The notes: generated by a model from the sequence alone, not told the origin. A stretch of DNA of 64,000 nucleotides from Glandiceps talaboti (GCF_964340395.1 NC_135565.1:307001-371000), one strand, 5' to 3'. Positions 1-13,234 are shown, numbered from the stretch's first letter. A program made the numbers and translations.

Positions 1-534
1 ATAATAGTTAGTAAGTAACTAGAGGTCATGGGCTATTGAATATATTAACATATATATATGCATACATGACCCAACCCATGTCATCTCAATGGAATGTCAA
101 GTCTGAAAATGACATTAGCTAGACGTTTTGGCAAGCCCTCACTGTGAACTTCGTTCACACAACGAACTTCATTCATTTATCGTATCGGAAGCCAGAACGT
201 CAAGCAGCAAGACTATACTAGCAGCTGCAACTGGGACAGGTTTTTTTTCAAAATATTTTGTCAGGTACGATACCGGTAACTTAAAAGGGCCACTGCAATT
301 CTATTTTTCAATTTTCATCAAATCAATAAAAAATAGCCACTTAACACATTTCTATAGCGTTGAGGAGAAAAAAGTGACCACGAATAGTGAAAATCTAGTT
401 AGAAATTATGCTGCTTCCACGTTCATGACACCCTCTGCTGAGCGAGTATTTATATTTGCATATGAAAGCATTCCTGTTATGTCGTCATAGTAGAACACAT
501 AACCTTGAACTTCACCTTCCTAACATGCATTGCT
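1..534. other. Left edge, no feature recognised
   Basis: Intronic or intergenic-looking DNA. It is open from 128 to 490 on the plus strand only if a TTG start is allowed. The translation matches no family I know, so I do not call a gene here. Confidence 0.4.
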
Positions 535-813
535 ATGGAGGCTCAGTCACAACAACAAGTTCTAGAAACTGTATCTTTCGAACGGGACGGCGAATGTTCG
601 TCAGATTTTTCAAGTGAGGAGGATCACAGCCTAGCTTTCATCTTTGATGGTGTTATTGAACCCTATTCCTTTGAACCGGTCGGTACAAGTGAAAGTTCGA
701 CGGGTGGTTACGGTGATGATGATCAGGTCACCTACACAAGATCAAGACAGACTTTTAAACAAGAATTGGTATTAAAGTTGTCTTCTATAGTGTCCTGTCC
801 TGTCTGGTACTAG
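535..813 (+). CDS. Candidate small exon with an acidic N-terminal segment
   Basis: An ATG in good context (GCTATGG) opens a frame of about 90 codons to the stop at 811-813. The translation is acidic and serine-rich and contains a short hydrophobic/aromatic segment ending PYSFEP. PYxFEP-like segments occur, as I recall, near the N-terminus of some invertebrate nuclear proteins with a P2X7-type Cys-rich domain, but no Cys-rich part is visible here. The frame might leave by splicing before the stop (several GT dinucleotides near 766-790). It lies on the strand opposite the ACSS3-like gene and inside the span expected for that gene, so it may be a nested gene, a transposon-derived exon or a chance ORF. 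Function is not assigned. Confidence 0.3.
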   Translation: MEAQSQQQVLETVSFERDGECSSDFSSEEDHSLAFIFDGVIEPYSFEPVGTSESSTGGYGDDDQVTYTRSRQTFKQELVLKLSSIVSCPVWY

Positions 814-2498
814 TATGTCTTTACAATGTATTGTTGTGTAGTCGTGTTCCGCGGTATTCAATTCACTCCAGTGCTTTCAAAGCAAAGTGGCACATTGAAA
901 AAGAATGTTTGAGTGACGGCGACACGGCGCGTCCTTTGTTACATACTACAAATTGACCTTTGCTAGCTTTGGCTTCTTCACTTCGTGGTGGTTGACTTTG
1001 TTGTAAATGGAAACAGTTCATCGTACGAAAAGGCAATATTCAGGATGATAGAGTGTACATGCAGTATATTATCCATGTGTATCTTGTACATACATTTTGA
1101 TGTGTCATCTATATAGTATTGCGGGCGGCAATGCACCAATGGAAATGATCGTACAATATCATGTCTGGTTCGTCATGTTGCACATCACTGTTCTGTCACT
1201 TTCTACCTAAATACTTGTAAATTCACGTGCTGTGACTGTGATCTGCATGTATTGGAGTGTGTTTTGACATGACTTGGTAGCCTACATCGTGTTCCTGGAA
1301 TTGTAATAGGCCTACACTGTAGTGTATAATGAATGCAACTCTTACATGCTTGATGCACTTTGGCGAAGGTCAACAACCCGGGTCCACATCTAGCATCTAG
1401 CACCTCGGACGCGATATTGACATGCAGGTTTGGGACTTTTCTGAATTATGTCTCGGTTAATAGTGTAATATCTTGTGTTTTGAGATGTAGTGAATTTGTT
1501 GCGGTTGCTATCTGATGACACTGGTCCATCACATTATGTCTATGCTAAAATACACACGTCAACGATACCATCAAACACTCAGCAATGAGATGAGACCACA
1601 TGTCAAAGGTGGTCTGGGTAGACTACTGCTGTCAGTGTAGATCTAAATTGATAATTTAATCTGTTTTGTCTGCCTCAAAACCTGTCACTTCTGTCTTCAA
1701 ATCGAAAAAAAACATGATTAAAACGTGATCGACGGCATAATTGTACGTGCTTGGACCAGTTCCAATGAAAATGCGACACAAATACTATTATTCAAAACTG
1801 TCAAAACGTTGACACAATATGGCAATATTATGTAATCTGAAGACAACTCATCGCTTCACAAAGAATGCGATAAAATTCCCTCGATTGGCAATCATTGATC
1901 GTGGGGATCTCTAGACTAGTATAGTAGTCACATCACCTCTACTCGATTGAACCATGGATGGATCAGTGATTTATCCCCAGGATACAATGTAACAATGAGC
2001 TGTCTCCCCTCCATTGTCTATGATTGCATCATGATTTTTTATATTTCCATGCAGAGTAGATTAGTTGTGGTGAGCGTTTTGAATGTGTTAGAATTACGTA
2101 GTGGACTTTGTACCTCTGAATTTTGACTGGGACAAGTTCCTTGGTCGATTTTTTTTTGCGTTTGTTATGTGTTGATACTATTTCTTTTCCCATTTCTATT
2201 CCCACAATTTTTTTTGGCTTTTCCATAGTTACAATGTAGCAAAGTCTAGGCTCTCCCAATACATGACTGAATGTTTTTCAGATTTTTTCTAAGATGGTTG
2301 TTTGGCATTAAACTAAATTAGGGTGAGTTAGGATGATGCCAGTTTTGATTTTAAAAAAAAAGTGGAAATAATTAGCCCAGAGACTTGGGCAAATAAAGTC
2401 TACTCTGAACCCGACAAAAACTCTCTGGTTGCCTGTGCTATATTTGTGGTGTATGTATCTGAACATTTGCCAATTTATCATAAATGTACATCATAGCA
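814..2498. other. Non-coding, nothing recognised
   Basis: AT-rich sequence with short homopolymers and no ORF resembling a known protein on either strand. I looked on the minus strand for the next exon of the acyl-CoA synthetase and did not find it. Confidence 0.4.
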
Positions 2499-3110
2499 GT
2501 CTAAAGACTGGGTAGCAAATTACGCAATAATGGCTTGCTGTAGAGCCTTGTTCTGGCGTACGGTTCCACAATGGCGGCCTTGTCAACATCGTGTGAGGAC
2601 TACACGGAAGTTTCTGTGGCTTACAACCCCGTAAATCATGTTTTCACTAAATTTTCAACATAAATTTTTCTTATTATGTATTAATCAACCATACAATGCG
2701 TATTTAAATTGATTAAATGTTATAGCAGGAAATTTGCAAGTTGTCAAATTAAGGTCGATGCTAATGATTGTAGCTGTGTTGTGTCTGTGTCAAACTTTGT
2801 CCTGCCGACAAGGCGTGTTGTGATGCTTGAAACAACACAAAATTTTCAGGACTAAAATTTTAGTTTATATTCATTATCTGTGCCAAATTTGGTGTCTCTA
2901 CCTTATGTGGTCTATATTTCGTACATATTTCAATCTGACCTTGCAAGTTCTCAAGTTAGTGATTGTGAGTACATACGTACGTCTGTGTTGAATTTACCGT
3001 CACGGTGGCTGACAAAATAGGTTCATAACGCTTGAAACAACACAAAATTTTGAAGACTAAAATTTCAGTTTATATCCATTATGTGTGCCAAATGTATTAA
3101 AGGTGATCGA
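2499..3110. repeat. Dispersed repeat R1, copy 1 (uninterrupted)
   Basis: It begins with CTAAAGACTGGGTAGCAAAT and runs to the segment ending near ATGTGTGCCAAAT. The same sequence recurs at 57779-59990, where it is broken by two insertions. Copy 1 contains an internal near-repeat of its own: the block AACAACACAAAATTTT followed by GACTAAAATTT occurs at about 2831 and 3043. No protein coding is evident. It serves here as the empty-site reference for the insertions in copy 2. Confidence 0.75.
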
Positions 3111-3799
3111 ATCACTCTTTGTGTTACTGCAGCCTCCAAAAACACAACGTCGAACCATTGTCGACTATTAAACGTTAAACGGTACTGCAAAAGTGAACCG
3201 CTAGGCTAACAACACCAAGACCAGGTTGGCCTCAAGGATGACATAATATTACAAATGTAAACAACACCTTTGGCTTTGCTAACACAGTGCTCGGCATATT
3301 CCGGAAACACGAAAAAAGTCGAAGGAAGCAGGCTGGGAGGTACAGATTTCCCCCTCCCATTTCTATATGACGCATACAGTAAATCAACATTTAATCATAC
3401 ATTCCTTTCATTAGGGGGCAGTATGAACATGTTAGTGTAAAGAAAGAAATAGAATTGCAGTGGCCCTTTAAACAGTTTTGCATCACCTGTAGGTAAATGC
3501 ATGGTTTGAAACTGTATATATAGTTTACATGATAAATCAAATCAAATTGAGTTTTGACTTTGCACCCCAAAATTAGCACCCTCAAAGACAATGGCAATCA
3601 TGATTTCAACCTATTTCTGTACTACCCAATGGTTAACCACAGGGAGCTCAGGCTCAGTTAGTTTTGTTTACAAATGCATACAAACAAACAAGTAAACAAA
3701 CAAACAAATAAACAAGTAAACACACAAACAAATATAAACCAATAAATGACTAGATAAATAAATGAATAAACAACAACAAACAAACAAACACTACCCCCC
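3111..3799. other. Non-coding, ends in an A/C-rich simple repeat
   Basis: No gene recognised. Positions 3660-3795 are a degenerate CAAA/TAAA microsatellite (repeated AAACAAACAAA and AATAAACAA motifs) that leads straight into the 50-bp satellite. Confidence 0.6.
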
Positions 3800-6700
3800 A
3801 ATAGTCACCAACGGAGAGACCCCTAAAGGGTTGAGACTGATCCCTACTCAATAGTCACCAATGGAGAGACCCCTAAAGGGTTAAGACTGATCCCTACTCA
3901 ATAGTCACCAATGGAGAGACCCCTAAAGGGTTAAGACTGATCCCTACTCAATAGTCACCAATGGAGAGACCCCTAAAGGGTTGAGACTGATCCCTACTCA
4001 ATAGTCACCAATGGAGAGACCCCTAAAGGGTTAAGACTGATCCCTACTCAATAGTCACCAATGGAGAGACCCCTAAAGGGTTAAGACTGATCCCTACTCA
4101 ATAGTCACCAATGGAGAGACCCCTAAAGGGTTGAGACTGATCCCTACTCAATAGTCACCAATGGAGAGACCCCTAAAGGGTTAAGACTGATCCCTACTCA
4201 ATAGTCACCAATTGAGAGACCCCTAAAGGGTTGACACTGATCCCTACTCAATAGTCACCAGTGGAGAGACCCCTAAAGGGTTAAGACTGATCCCTACTCA
4301 ATAGTCACCAATGGAGAGACCCCTAAAGGGTTAAGACTGATCCCTACTCAATAGTCACCAACGGAGAGACCCCTAAAGGGTTGAGACTGATCCCTACTCA
4401 ATAGTCACCAATGGAGAGACCCCTAAAGGGTTGAGACTGATCCCTACTCAATAGTCACCTACGGAGAGACCCCTAAAGGGTTGAGACTGATCCCTACTCA
4501 ATAGTCACCAATGGAGAGACCCCTAAAGGGTTAAGACTGATCCCTACTCAATAGTCACCAATAGAGAGACCCCTAAAGGGTTGAGACTGATCCCTACTCA
4601 ATAGTCACCAATGGAGAGACCCCTAAAGGGTTGAGACTGATCCCTACTCAATAGTCACCAATGGAGAGACCCCTAAAGGGTTGAGACTGATCCCTACTCA
4701 ATAGTCACCAATGGAGAGACCCCTAAAGGGTTGAGACTGATCCCTACTCAATAGTCACCAATGGAGAGACCCCTAAAGGGTTGAGACATCCCTACTCAAT
4801 AGTCACCAATGGAGAGACCCCTAAAGGGTTGAGACTGATCCCTACTCAATAGTCACCAATGGAGAGACCCCTAAAGGGTTGAGACTGATCCCTACTCAAT
4901 AGTCACCAATGGAGAGACCCCTAAAGGGTTGAGACTGATCCCTACTCAATAGTCACAAATGGAGAGACCCCTAAAGGGTTGAGACTGATCCCTACTCAAT
5001 AGTCACCAATGGAGAGACCCCTAAAGTGTTGAGACTGATCCCTACTCAATAGGCACCAACGGAGAGACCCCTAAAGGGTTGAGACTGATCCCAACTCAAT
5101 AGTCACCAATGGAGAGACCCCTAAAGGGTTAAGACTGATCCCTACTCAATAGTCACCAATTGAGAGACCCCTAAAGGGTTGAGACTGATCCCTACTCAAT
5201 AGTCACCAATGGAGAGACCCCTAAAGGGTTGAGACTGATCCCTACTCAATAGTCACCAATGGAGAGACCCCTAAAGGGTTGAGACTGATCCCTACTCAAT
5301 AGTCACCAATGGAGAGACCCCTAAAGGGTTAAGACTGATCCCTACTCAATAGTCACCAATGGAGAGACCCCTAAAGGGTTAAGACTGATCCCTACTCAAT
5401 AGTCACCAATGGAGAGACCCCTAAAGGGTTGAGACTGATCCCTACTCAATAGTCACCAATGGAGAGACCCCTAAAGGGTTAAGACTGATCCCTACTCAAT
5501 AGTCACCAATTGAGAGACCCCTAAAGGGTTGACACTGATCCCTACTCAATAGTCACCAATGGAGAGACCCCTAAAGGGTTAAGACTGATCCCTACTCAAT
5601 AGTCACCAATGGAGAGACCCCTAAAGGGTTAAGACTGATCCCTACTCAATAGTCACCAACGGAGAGACCCCTAAAGGGTTGAGACTGATCCCTACTCAAT
5701 AGTCACCAATGGAGAGACCCCTAAAGGGTTGAGACTGATCCCTACTCAATAGTCACCTACGGAGAGACCCCTAAAGGGTTGAGACTGATCCCTACTCAAT
5801 AGTCACCAATGGAGAGACCCCTAAAGGGTTAAGACTGATCCCTACTCAATAGTCACCAATAGAGAGACCCCTAAAGGGTTGAGACTGATCCCTACTCAAT
5901 AGTCACCAATGGAGAGACCCCTAAAGGGTTGAGACTGATCCCTACTCAATAGTCACCAATGGAGAGACCCCTAAAGGGTTGAGACTGATCCCTACTCAAT
6001 AGTCACCAATGGAGAGACCCCTAAAGGGTTGAGACTGATCCCTACTCAATAGTCACCAATGGAGAGACCCCTAAAGGGTTGAGACATCCCTACTCAATAG
6101 TCACCAATGGAGAGACCCCTAAAGGGTTGAGACTGATCCCTACTCAATAGTCACCAATGGAGAGACCCCTAAAGGGTTGAGACTGATCCCTACTCAATAG
6201 TCACCAATGGAGAGACCCCTAAAGGGTTGAGACTGATCCCTACTCAATAGTCACCAATGGAGAGACCCCTAAAGGGTTGAGACTGATCCCTACTCAATAG
6301 TCACCAATGGAGAGACCCCTAAAGGGTTGAGACTGATCCCTACTCAATAGTCACCAATGGAGAGACCCCTAAAGGGTTGAGACATCCCTACTCAATAGTC
6401 ACCAATGGAGAGACCCCTAAAGGGTTGAGACTGATCCCTACTCAATAGTCACCAATGGAGAGACCCCTAAAGGGTTGAGACTGATCCCTACTCAATAGTC
6501 ACCAATGGAGAGACCCCTAAAGGGTTGAGACTGATCCCTACTCAATAGTCACAAATGGAGAGACCCCTAAAGGGTTGAGACTGATCCCTACTCAATAGTC
6601 ACCAATGGAGAGACCCCTAAAGTGTTGAGACTGATCCCTACTCAATAGGCACCAACGGAGAGACCCCTAAAGGGTTGAGACTGATCCCAACTCAATAGTC

Positions 6701-9616
6701 ACCAATGGAGAGACCCCTAAAGGGTTAAGACTGATCCCTACTCAATAGTCACCAATTGAGAGACCCCTAAAGGGTTGAGACTGATCCCTACTCAATAGTC
6801 ACCAATGGAGAGACCCCTAAAGGGTTGAGACTGATCCCTACTCAATAGTCACCAATGGAGAGACCCCTAAAGGGTTGAGACTGATCCCTACTCAATAGTC
6901 ACCAATGGAGAGACCCCTAAAGGGTTAAGACTGATCCCTACTCAATAGTCACCAATGGAGAGACCCCTAAAGGGTTAAGACTGATCCCTACTCAATAGTC
7001 ACCAATGGAGAGACCCCTAAAGGGTTGAGACTGATCCCTACTCAATAGTCACCAATGGAGAGACCCCTAAAGGGTTAAGACTGATCCCTACTCAATAGTC
7101 ACCAATTGAGAGACCCCTAAAGGGTTGACACTGATCCCTACTCAATAGTCACCAATGGAGAGACCCCTAAAGGGTTAAGACTGATCCCTACTCAATAGTC
7201 ACCAATGGAGAGACCCCTAAAGGGTTAAGACTGATCCCTACTCAATAGTCACCAACGGAGAGACCCCTAAAGGGTTGAGACTGATCCCTACTCAATAGTC
7301 ACCAATGGAGAGACCCCTAAAGGGTTGAGACTGATCCCTACTCAATAGTCACCTACGGAGAGACCCCTAAAGGGTTGAGACTGATCCCTACTCAATAGTC
7401 ACCAATGGAGAGACCCCTAAAGGGTTAAGACTGATCCCTACTCAATAGTCACCAATAGAGAGACCCCTAAAGGGTTGAGACTGATCCCTACTCAATAGTC
7501 ACCAATGGAGAGACCCCTAAAGGGTTGAGACTGATCCCTACTCAATAGTCACCAATGGAGAGACCCCTAAAGGGTTGAGACTGATCCCTACTCAATAGTC
7601 ACCAATGGAGAGACCCCTAAAGGGTTGAGACTGATCCCTACTCAATAGTCACCAATGGAGAGACCCCTAAAGGGTTGAGACATCCCTACTCAATAGTCAC
7701 CAATGGAGAGACCCCTAAAGGGTTGAGACTGATCCCTACTCAATAGTCACCAATGGAGAGACCCCTAAAGGGTTGAGACTGATCCCTACTCAATAGTCAC
7801 CAATGGAGAGACCCCTAAAGGGTTGAGACTGATCCCTACTCAATAGTCACCAATGGAGAGACCCCTAAAGTGTTGAGACTGATCCCTACTCAATAGGCAC
7901 CAACGGAGAGACCCCTAAAGGGTTGAGACTGATCCCAACTCAATAGTCACCAATGGAGAGACACCTAAAGGGTTAAGACTGATCCCTACTCAATAGTCAC
8001 CAATGGAGAGACCCCTAAAGGGTTAAGACTGATCCCTACCCAATAGTCACCAACGGAGAGACCCCTAAAGGGTTAAGACTGATCCCTACTCAATAGTCAC
8101 CAATGGAGAGACCCCTAAAGAGTTAAGGCTGATCCCTACTCAATAGTCACCAATGGAGAGACCCCTAAAGGGTTGAGACTGATCCCTACTCAATAGTCAC
8201 CAATGGAGAGACCCCTCAAGGGTTAAGACTGATCCCTACTCAATAGTCACCAATGGAGAGACCCCTAAAGGATTAAGACTGATCCCTACTCAATAGTCAC
8301 CAATGGAGAGACCCCTAAAGGGTTGAGACTGATCCCTACTCAATAGTCACCAATGGAGAGACCCCTAAAGGGTTGAGACTGATCCCTACTCAATAGTCAC
8401 CAATGGAGAGACCCCTAAAGGGTTGAGACTGATCCCTACTCAATAGTCACCAATAGAGAGACCCCTAAAGGGTTAAGACTGATCCCTACTCAATAGTCAC
8501 CAATGGAGAGACCCCTAAAGGGTTAAGACTGATCCCTACTCAATAGTCACCAACGGAGAGACCCCTAAAGGGTTAAGACTGATCCCTACTCAATAGTCAC
8601 CAATGGAGAGACCCCTAAAGAGTTAAGACTGATCCCTACTCAATAGTCACCAATGGAGAGACCCCTAAAGGGTTATGACTGATCCCTACTCAATAGTCAC
8701 CAATGGAGAGACCCCTAAAGGGTTAAGACTGATCCCTACTCAATAGTCACCAATGGAGAGACCCCTAAAGGGTTAAGACTGATCCCTACTCAATAGTCAC
8801 CAATGGAGAGACCCCTAAAGGGTTAAGACTGATCCCTACTCAATAGTCACCAATAGAGAGACCCCTAAAGGGTTGAGACTGATCCCTACTCAATAGTCAC
8901 CAATTGAGAGACCCCTAAAGGGTTGAGACTGATCCCTACTCAATAGTCACCAATGGAGAGACCCCTAAAGGGTTGAGACTGATCCCTACTCAATAGTCAC
9001 CAATAGAGAGACCCCTAAAGGGTTAAGACTGATCCCTACTCAATAGTCACCAATGGAGAGACCCCTAAAGGGTTAAGACTGATCCCTACTCAATAGTCAC
9101 CAACGGAGAGACCCCTAAAGGGTTAAGACTGATCCCTACTCAATAGTCACCAATGGAGAGACCCCTAAAGAGTTAAGACTGATCACTACTCAATAGTCAC
9201 CAATGGAGAGACCCCTAAAGGGTTAAGACTGATCCCTACTCAATAGTCACCAACGGAGAGACCCCTAAAGGGTTGAGACTGATCCCTACTCAATAGTCAC
9301 CAATGGAGAGACCCCTAAAGGGTTAAGACTGATCCCTACTCAATAGTCACCAATGGAGAGACCCCTAAAGGGTTGAGACTGATCCCTACTCAATAGTCAC
9401 CAATGGAGAGACCCCTAAAGGGTTATGACTGATCCCTACTCAATAGTCACCAATGGAGAGACCCCTAAAGGGTTAAGACTGATCCCTACTCAATAGTCAC
9501 CAATGGAGAGACCCCTAAAGGGTTAAGACTGATCCCTACTCAATAGTCACCAATGGAGAGACCCCTAAAGGGTTAAGACTGATCCCTACTCAATAGTCAC
9601 CAATGGAGAGACCCCT
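3800..9616. repeat. 50-bp tandem satellite, about 116 copies
   Basis: Unit of 50 bp with the core ATAGTCACCAATGGAGAGAC followed by CCCTAAAGGGTT(A/G)AGACTGATCC. Copies are nearly identical and differ at a few recurrent positions: GTTAAG or GTTGAG, AACGG or AATGG, and CACCTACGG variants. Four units are 48 bp (GAGACATCC lacks TG), at about 4787, 6085, 6383 and 7681. The same ordered set of variants recurs 1298 bp and then about 1596 bp later, so blocks of about 26 units were themselves duplicated. Each unit contains the self-complementary core CCCTAAAGGG. The array ends sharply at ACCCCTTTTTATAAG. No coding function is inferred. Confidence 0.95.
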
Positions 9617-9847
9617 TTTTATAAGTAATTGACCAATTATTAGTGAATACATCTTTGGTTATTTGATGAGTTGCAGCTACTGCAGGCTGAATGTACCACT
9701 ATAGAGGTTACAACATTATCTTGTATTGGTGTGATCTCAATGAGACAACATCTCATACTAACTATTGTCAAATGGTGGACAAATACTTTTGGTGTTCCTA
9801 TATCACATTCCCATAATAGTGAAATATGGGATAAACTCAATCCATAC
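9617..9847. other. Intron sequence downstream of the exon at 9848-9988
   Basis: Short unique sequence between the satellite and the exon. The ORFs here on both strands are short and match nothing. Confidence 0.5.
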
Positions 9848-9988
9848 TTTTGGAGTTCCCGTTGTTCCTGATGTATACAGTAGATAGACAGGATCCGTTG
9901 CTAGGACTGGTACACAATCATGTGGTCTAGATGTGGACATCTCTTCTTGCCAACTTAAGTCCATGTCTGGATTCAGTTCAGTTCTTTC
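9848..9988 (-). CDS. ACSS3: ACSS3-like acyl-CoA synthetase, exon with ATP-binding P-loop
   Basis: A 141-bp (47-codon, phase 0/0) exon read on the minus strand. The acceptor is TATTCAG just before 9988, and the donor GTATGG follows AAA at 9848. It encodes the AMP-binding superfamily signature YTSGTTGTPK, the phosphate-binding loop of acyl-CoA synthetases, preceded by a segment containing HDCVPVLATDPVYLL. The spacing and neighbouring words match the mitochondrial acetyl/propionyl-CoA synthetase ACSS3, which makes acyl-CoA from a short-chain acid, ATP and CoA. The preceding exon is 12126-12260. The following exons, which would encode the rest of the adenylation domain and the C-terminal lid, are not found between 1 and 9847 and should lie beyond the left edge. 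The splice sites are read by eye. Confidence 0.85.
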
Positions 9989-10130
9989 CTGAATATAAAA
10001 TATATCATATTATGAAGTTATTACCACCTTCCCATTTATTCCTATCAGAAGCTGCAATAATTGTAGCAATGGTGTTTGATTTTGAGCTTTGAATTTTGAA
10101 TTGTTTTTTAAAGTGTTTTTTTTTTTTGCT

Positions 10131-11690
10131 TTTATCATACCTACATGTATAGTAAGGTAGGTTTTATAATACATACATGTATGGTAAGGTAGATTTTATC
10201 ATACCTACAAGTATGGTAAGGTAGATTTTATCACATGTACATGTATGGTAAGGTAGGTTTTATCATACCTACATGTATGGTAAGGTAGATTTTATCATAC
10301 CTACATGTATGGTAAGGTAGATTTTATCATACCTACATGTATGGTAAGGTAGATTTTATCATACCTACATGTATGGTAAGGTAGGTTTTATCATACCTAC
10401 ATGTATGGTAAGGTAGATTTTATCATACCTACATGTATGGTAAGGTAGATTTTATCATACCTACATGTATGGTAAGGTAGATTTTATCATACCTACATGT
10501 ATGGTAAGGTAGGTTTTATCATACCTACATGTATGGTAAGGTAGATTTTATCATACCTACATGTATGGTAAGGTAGATTTTATCATACCTACATGTATGG
10601 TAAGGTAGATTTTATCATACCTACATGTATGGTAAGGTAGATTTTATCATACCTACATGTATGGTAAGGTGGAATTTATCATACCTACAAGTATGGTAAG
10701 GTAGATTTTATCATACCTACATGTATGGTAAGGTAGATTTTATCACATGTACATGTATGGTAAGGTAGATTTTATCATACCTACATGTATGGTAAGGTAG
10801 ATTTTATCACATGTACATGTATGGTAAGGTAGATTTTATCATACCTACATGTATGGTAAGGTAGATTTTATCATACCTACATGTATGGTAAGGTAGATTT
10901 TATCACATGTACATGTATGGTAAGGTAGATTTTATCACATGTACATGTATGGTAAGGTAGATTTTATCATACCTACATGTATGGTAAGGTAGATTTTATC
11001 ATACCTACATGTATGGTAAGGTAGATTTTATCATACCTACATGTATGGTAAGGTAGATTTTATCATACCTACATGTATGGTAAGGTAGATTTTATCATAC
11101 CTACATGTATGGTAAGGTGGAATTTATCATACCTACAAGTATGGTAAGGTAGATTTTATCATACCTACATGTATGGTAAGGTGGAATTTATCATACCTAC
11201 AAGTATGGTAAGGTAGATATTATCATACCTACATGTATGGTAAGGTAGATTTTATCATACCTACATGTATGGTAAGGTAGATTTTATCATACCTACATGT
11301 ATGGTAAGGTAGATTTTATCATACCTACATGTATGGTAAGGTAGATTTTATCACATGTACATGTATGGTAAGGTAGATTTTATCATACCTACATGTATGG
11401 TAAGGTAGATTTTATCATACCTACAAGTATGGTAAGGTAGATTTTATCATACCTACATGTATGGTAAGGTAGATTTTATCATACCTACATGTATGGTAAG
11501 GTAGATTTTATCATACCTACATGTATGGTAAGATAGATTTTATCATACCTACATGTATGGTAAGGTAGATTTTATCATACCTACATGTATGGTAAGATAG
11601 ATTTTATCATACCTACATGTATGGTAAGGTAGATTTTATCATACCTACATGTATGGTAAGATAGATTTTATCATACCTACATGTACATGC
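10131..11690. repeat. 32-bp minisatellite, about 49 copies
   Basis: Unit ATACCTACATGTATGGTAAG plus GTAGATTTTATC, 32 bp. Common variants are CACATGTACATG in place of CATACCTACATG, ACAAGTATGG, and GTGGAATTTATC. Each unit carries the palindromic core TACATGTA and a partly self-complementary flank (TACC and GGTA). It lies in the intron between the exons at 9848-9988 and 12126-12260. Confidence 0.95.
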
Positions 11691-11711
11691 AGGGGTCGAA
11701 ATAATGAAAAT

Positions 11712-12030
11712 AGAATAGAGTACTAGTGAAGGCCATTCCTAGAATAGTGTACTAGTCAAGGCCATTCCTAGAATAGTGTACTAGTCAAGGCCATCCCTAG
11801 AATAGTATACTAGTCAAGGCCATTCCTAGAATAGTGTACTAGTCCAGGCCATTCCTAGAATAGTGTACTAGTCCAGGCCATTCCTAGAATAGTGTACTAG
11901 TCAAGGCCATTCCTAGAATAGTGTACTAGCCAAGGCCATTCCTAGAATAGTGTACTAGTCAAGGCCATTCCTAGAATAGTGTACTAGTCAAGGCCATTCC
12001 TAGAATAGTATACTACATGTAGTCAAGGCC
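11712..12030. repeat. 29-bp minisatellite, about 11 copies
   Basis: Unit GAATAGTGTACTAGTCAAGG plus CCATTCCTA, 29 bp. The last copy is distorted (ACTACATGTAGTCAAGG). It is separate from the 32-bp array that ends just upstream. Confidence 0.92.
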
Positions 12031-12125
12031 ATAATGTTAATGTTATCCTTAAAATAAAATTATATGCAGTAAAATGTAACACTGTATCACAAAGTATTGG
12101 AATTGATAACTTAAATAATTCTTAC

Positions 12126-12260
12126 CATTTTTGATCTGTCATATATGATACATTTGTATGGCTTGTGTTGACTCATCAAAATGGCTTGATCTACCAATGG
12201 TTTGTATTCAACTAATCTTGTTGGTTCAACACCAAATGATGCCGAGACGATAATTTTCGG
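12126..12260 (-). CDS. ACSS3: ACSS3-like acyl-CoA synthetase, internal exon
   Basis: A 135-bp (45-codon, phase 0/0) exon on the minus strand, bounded by acceptor TTATAG before 12260 and donor GTAAG after ATG at 12126. It encodes a segment beginning PKIIVSASFGVEP and continuing with VEYKPLVDQAI and HKPYKC. This is the stretch after the GGFASKEL motif in acetyl/propionyl-CoA synthetases, and it joins in frame to the exon at 20559-20747, which ends RINHAK. It belongs to the N-terminal adenylation subdomain. All codons are open with no frameshift, so the host gene looks functional here despite the repeat-laden introns. Confidence 0.88.
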
Positions 12261-13098
12261 CTATAACACAAAATAATACAATATCAATTTAGTAGGCTAA
12301 GACTATAAGTAGAGTCAATTCTATTGATGATTTAAAATGTCATCTTCATTGTCTATACAATCTCATGTACTTAACACTTACCGGAGTTTTCCAAAACCTA
12401 GCCCTGGGCCACTTTTCAGAAAAATCAGCAAATTCGGAACAACAACAGAGGAACTAAATAGAAGCTCAGGGCGATTATTTGGCAGTCAACACTCATCAGT
12501 CATGTGGCTCATATCATTACGAATAGGGACATACAAGTTTAGGGACACAACAATTAGGAAGACAACAATAATCATTTCATTTTATAATAATTCAAATATA
12601 TCAAATGAAACATTTTATTTGCTATCAGTCTATCAGCATTGATTGTATTATTGCTTTTATTCATAAAGGAGCTTCAAATGATTTATAGTAGAACCCCTTT
12701 CATGAAATGAAGTCTCCCATCCAATGCATGTGTGTTGTGGCTGGTAGTGGCTCATTCCATTTCGGGTGTGTGGATTGCTTGTTAGACACATAACACAAAA
12801 TGCATTCCAAATCTGAGCATTTATACTGCTTATTATCATTTACTTTGTAATATATAAAACATTACACGATCAAAAATATACACCACCTGTTTCATTTTTT
12901 CCTTACATCATGCAATTATGGTGTACCTAAAACAAGTCATTGAAAATGACATAGTCCCCGCTATGATTGGGTTTTAAGGAACTGGCAGTTTATGTTGTCA
13001 TTTTCAAACATGGTTAATGTTGGCCTCATATGGTTGTTTTTGATATCACTACTCTGTTCAAGCATGTCTGAGTTATGGCTCTGGACATGAAAACTGCG
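12261..13098. other. Intron, no feature recognised
   Basis: Part of the 8.3-kb intron between 12260 and 20559. Short ORFs on both strands (for example 12337-12642 plus) match nothing and are not called. Confidence 0.45.
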
Positions 13099-13234
13099 CC
13101 AACAAAATGGCTGCCAGGCAGCCATATTGGATCGTATCACGACAACAATGAATATGCACATGTATGTCATAGAACACTGTCCTAATACCAACTTTGAACG
13201 AGATCTGGTCAAGCATGTCTGAGTTATGGCTTTA
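13099..13234. repeat. Dispersed repeat flanking the Harbinger-like element, left
   Basis: It contains CAAAATGGCTGCCAGGCAGC followed by CATATTGGATCGTAT. A diverged copy follows at 14826-14965 in the same orientation. The element at 13235-14825 therefore sits between two related repeat copies. The last three bases (TTA, 13232-13234) could be the left target-site duplication. Confidence 0.65.

Noticed and set aside
1203-3597. Minus-strand ORFs as the missing downstream ACSS3 exons
   Set aside because: None carries the expected acyl-CoA synthetase motifs that follow TSGTTG-PK or flanking splice sites in phase.
3800-9616. CRISPR-like array
   Set aside because: Units are contiguous and near-identical with no variable spacers, and the window is eukaryotic. 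It is a satellite.
9640-9871. Overlapping 66-aa ORFs on both strands
   Set aside because: They lie in the intron next to the satellite. Only the exon part right of 9848 has family similarity.
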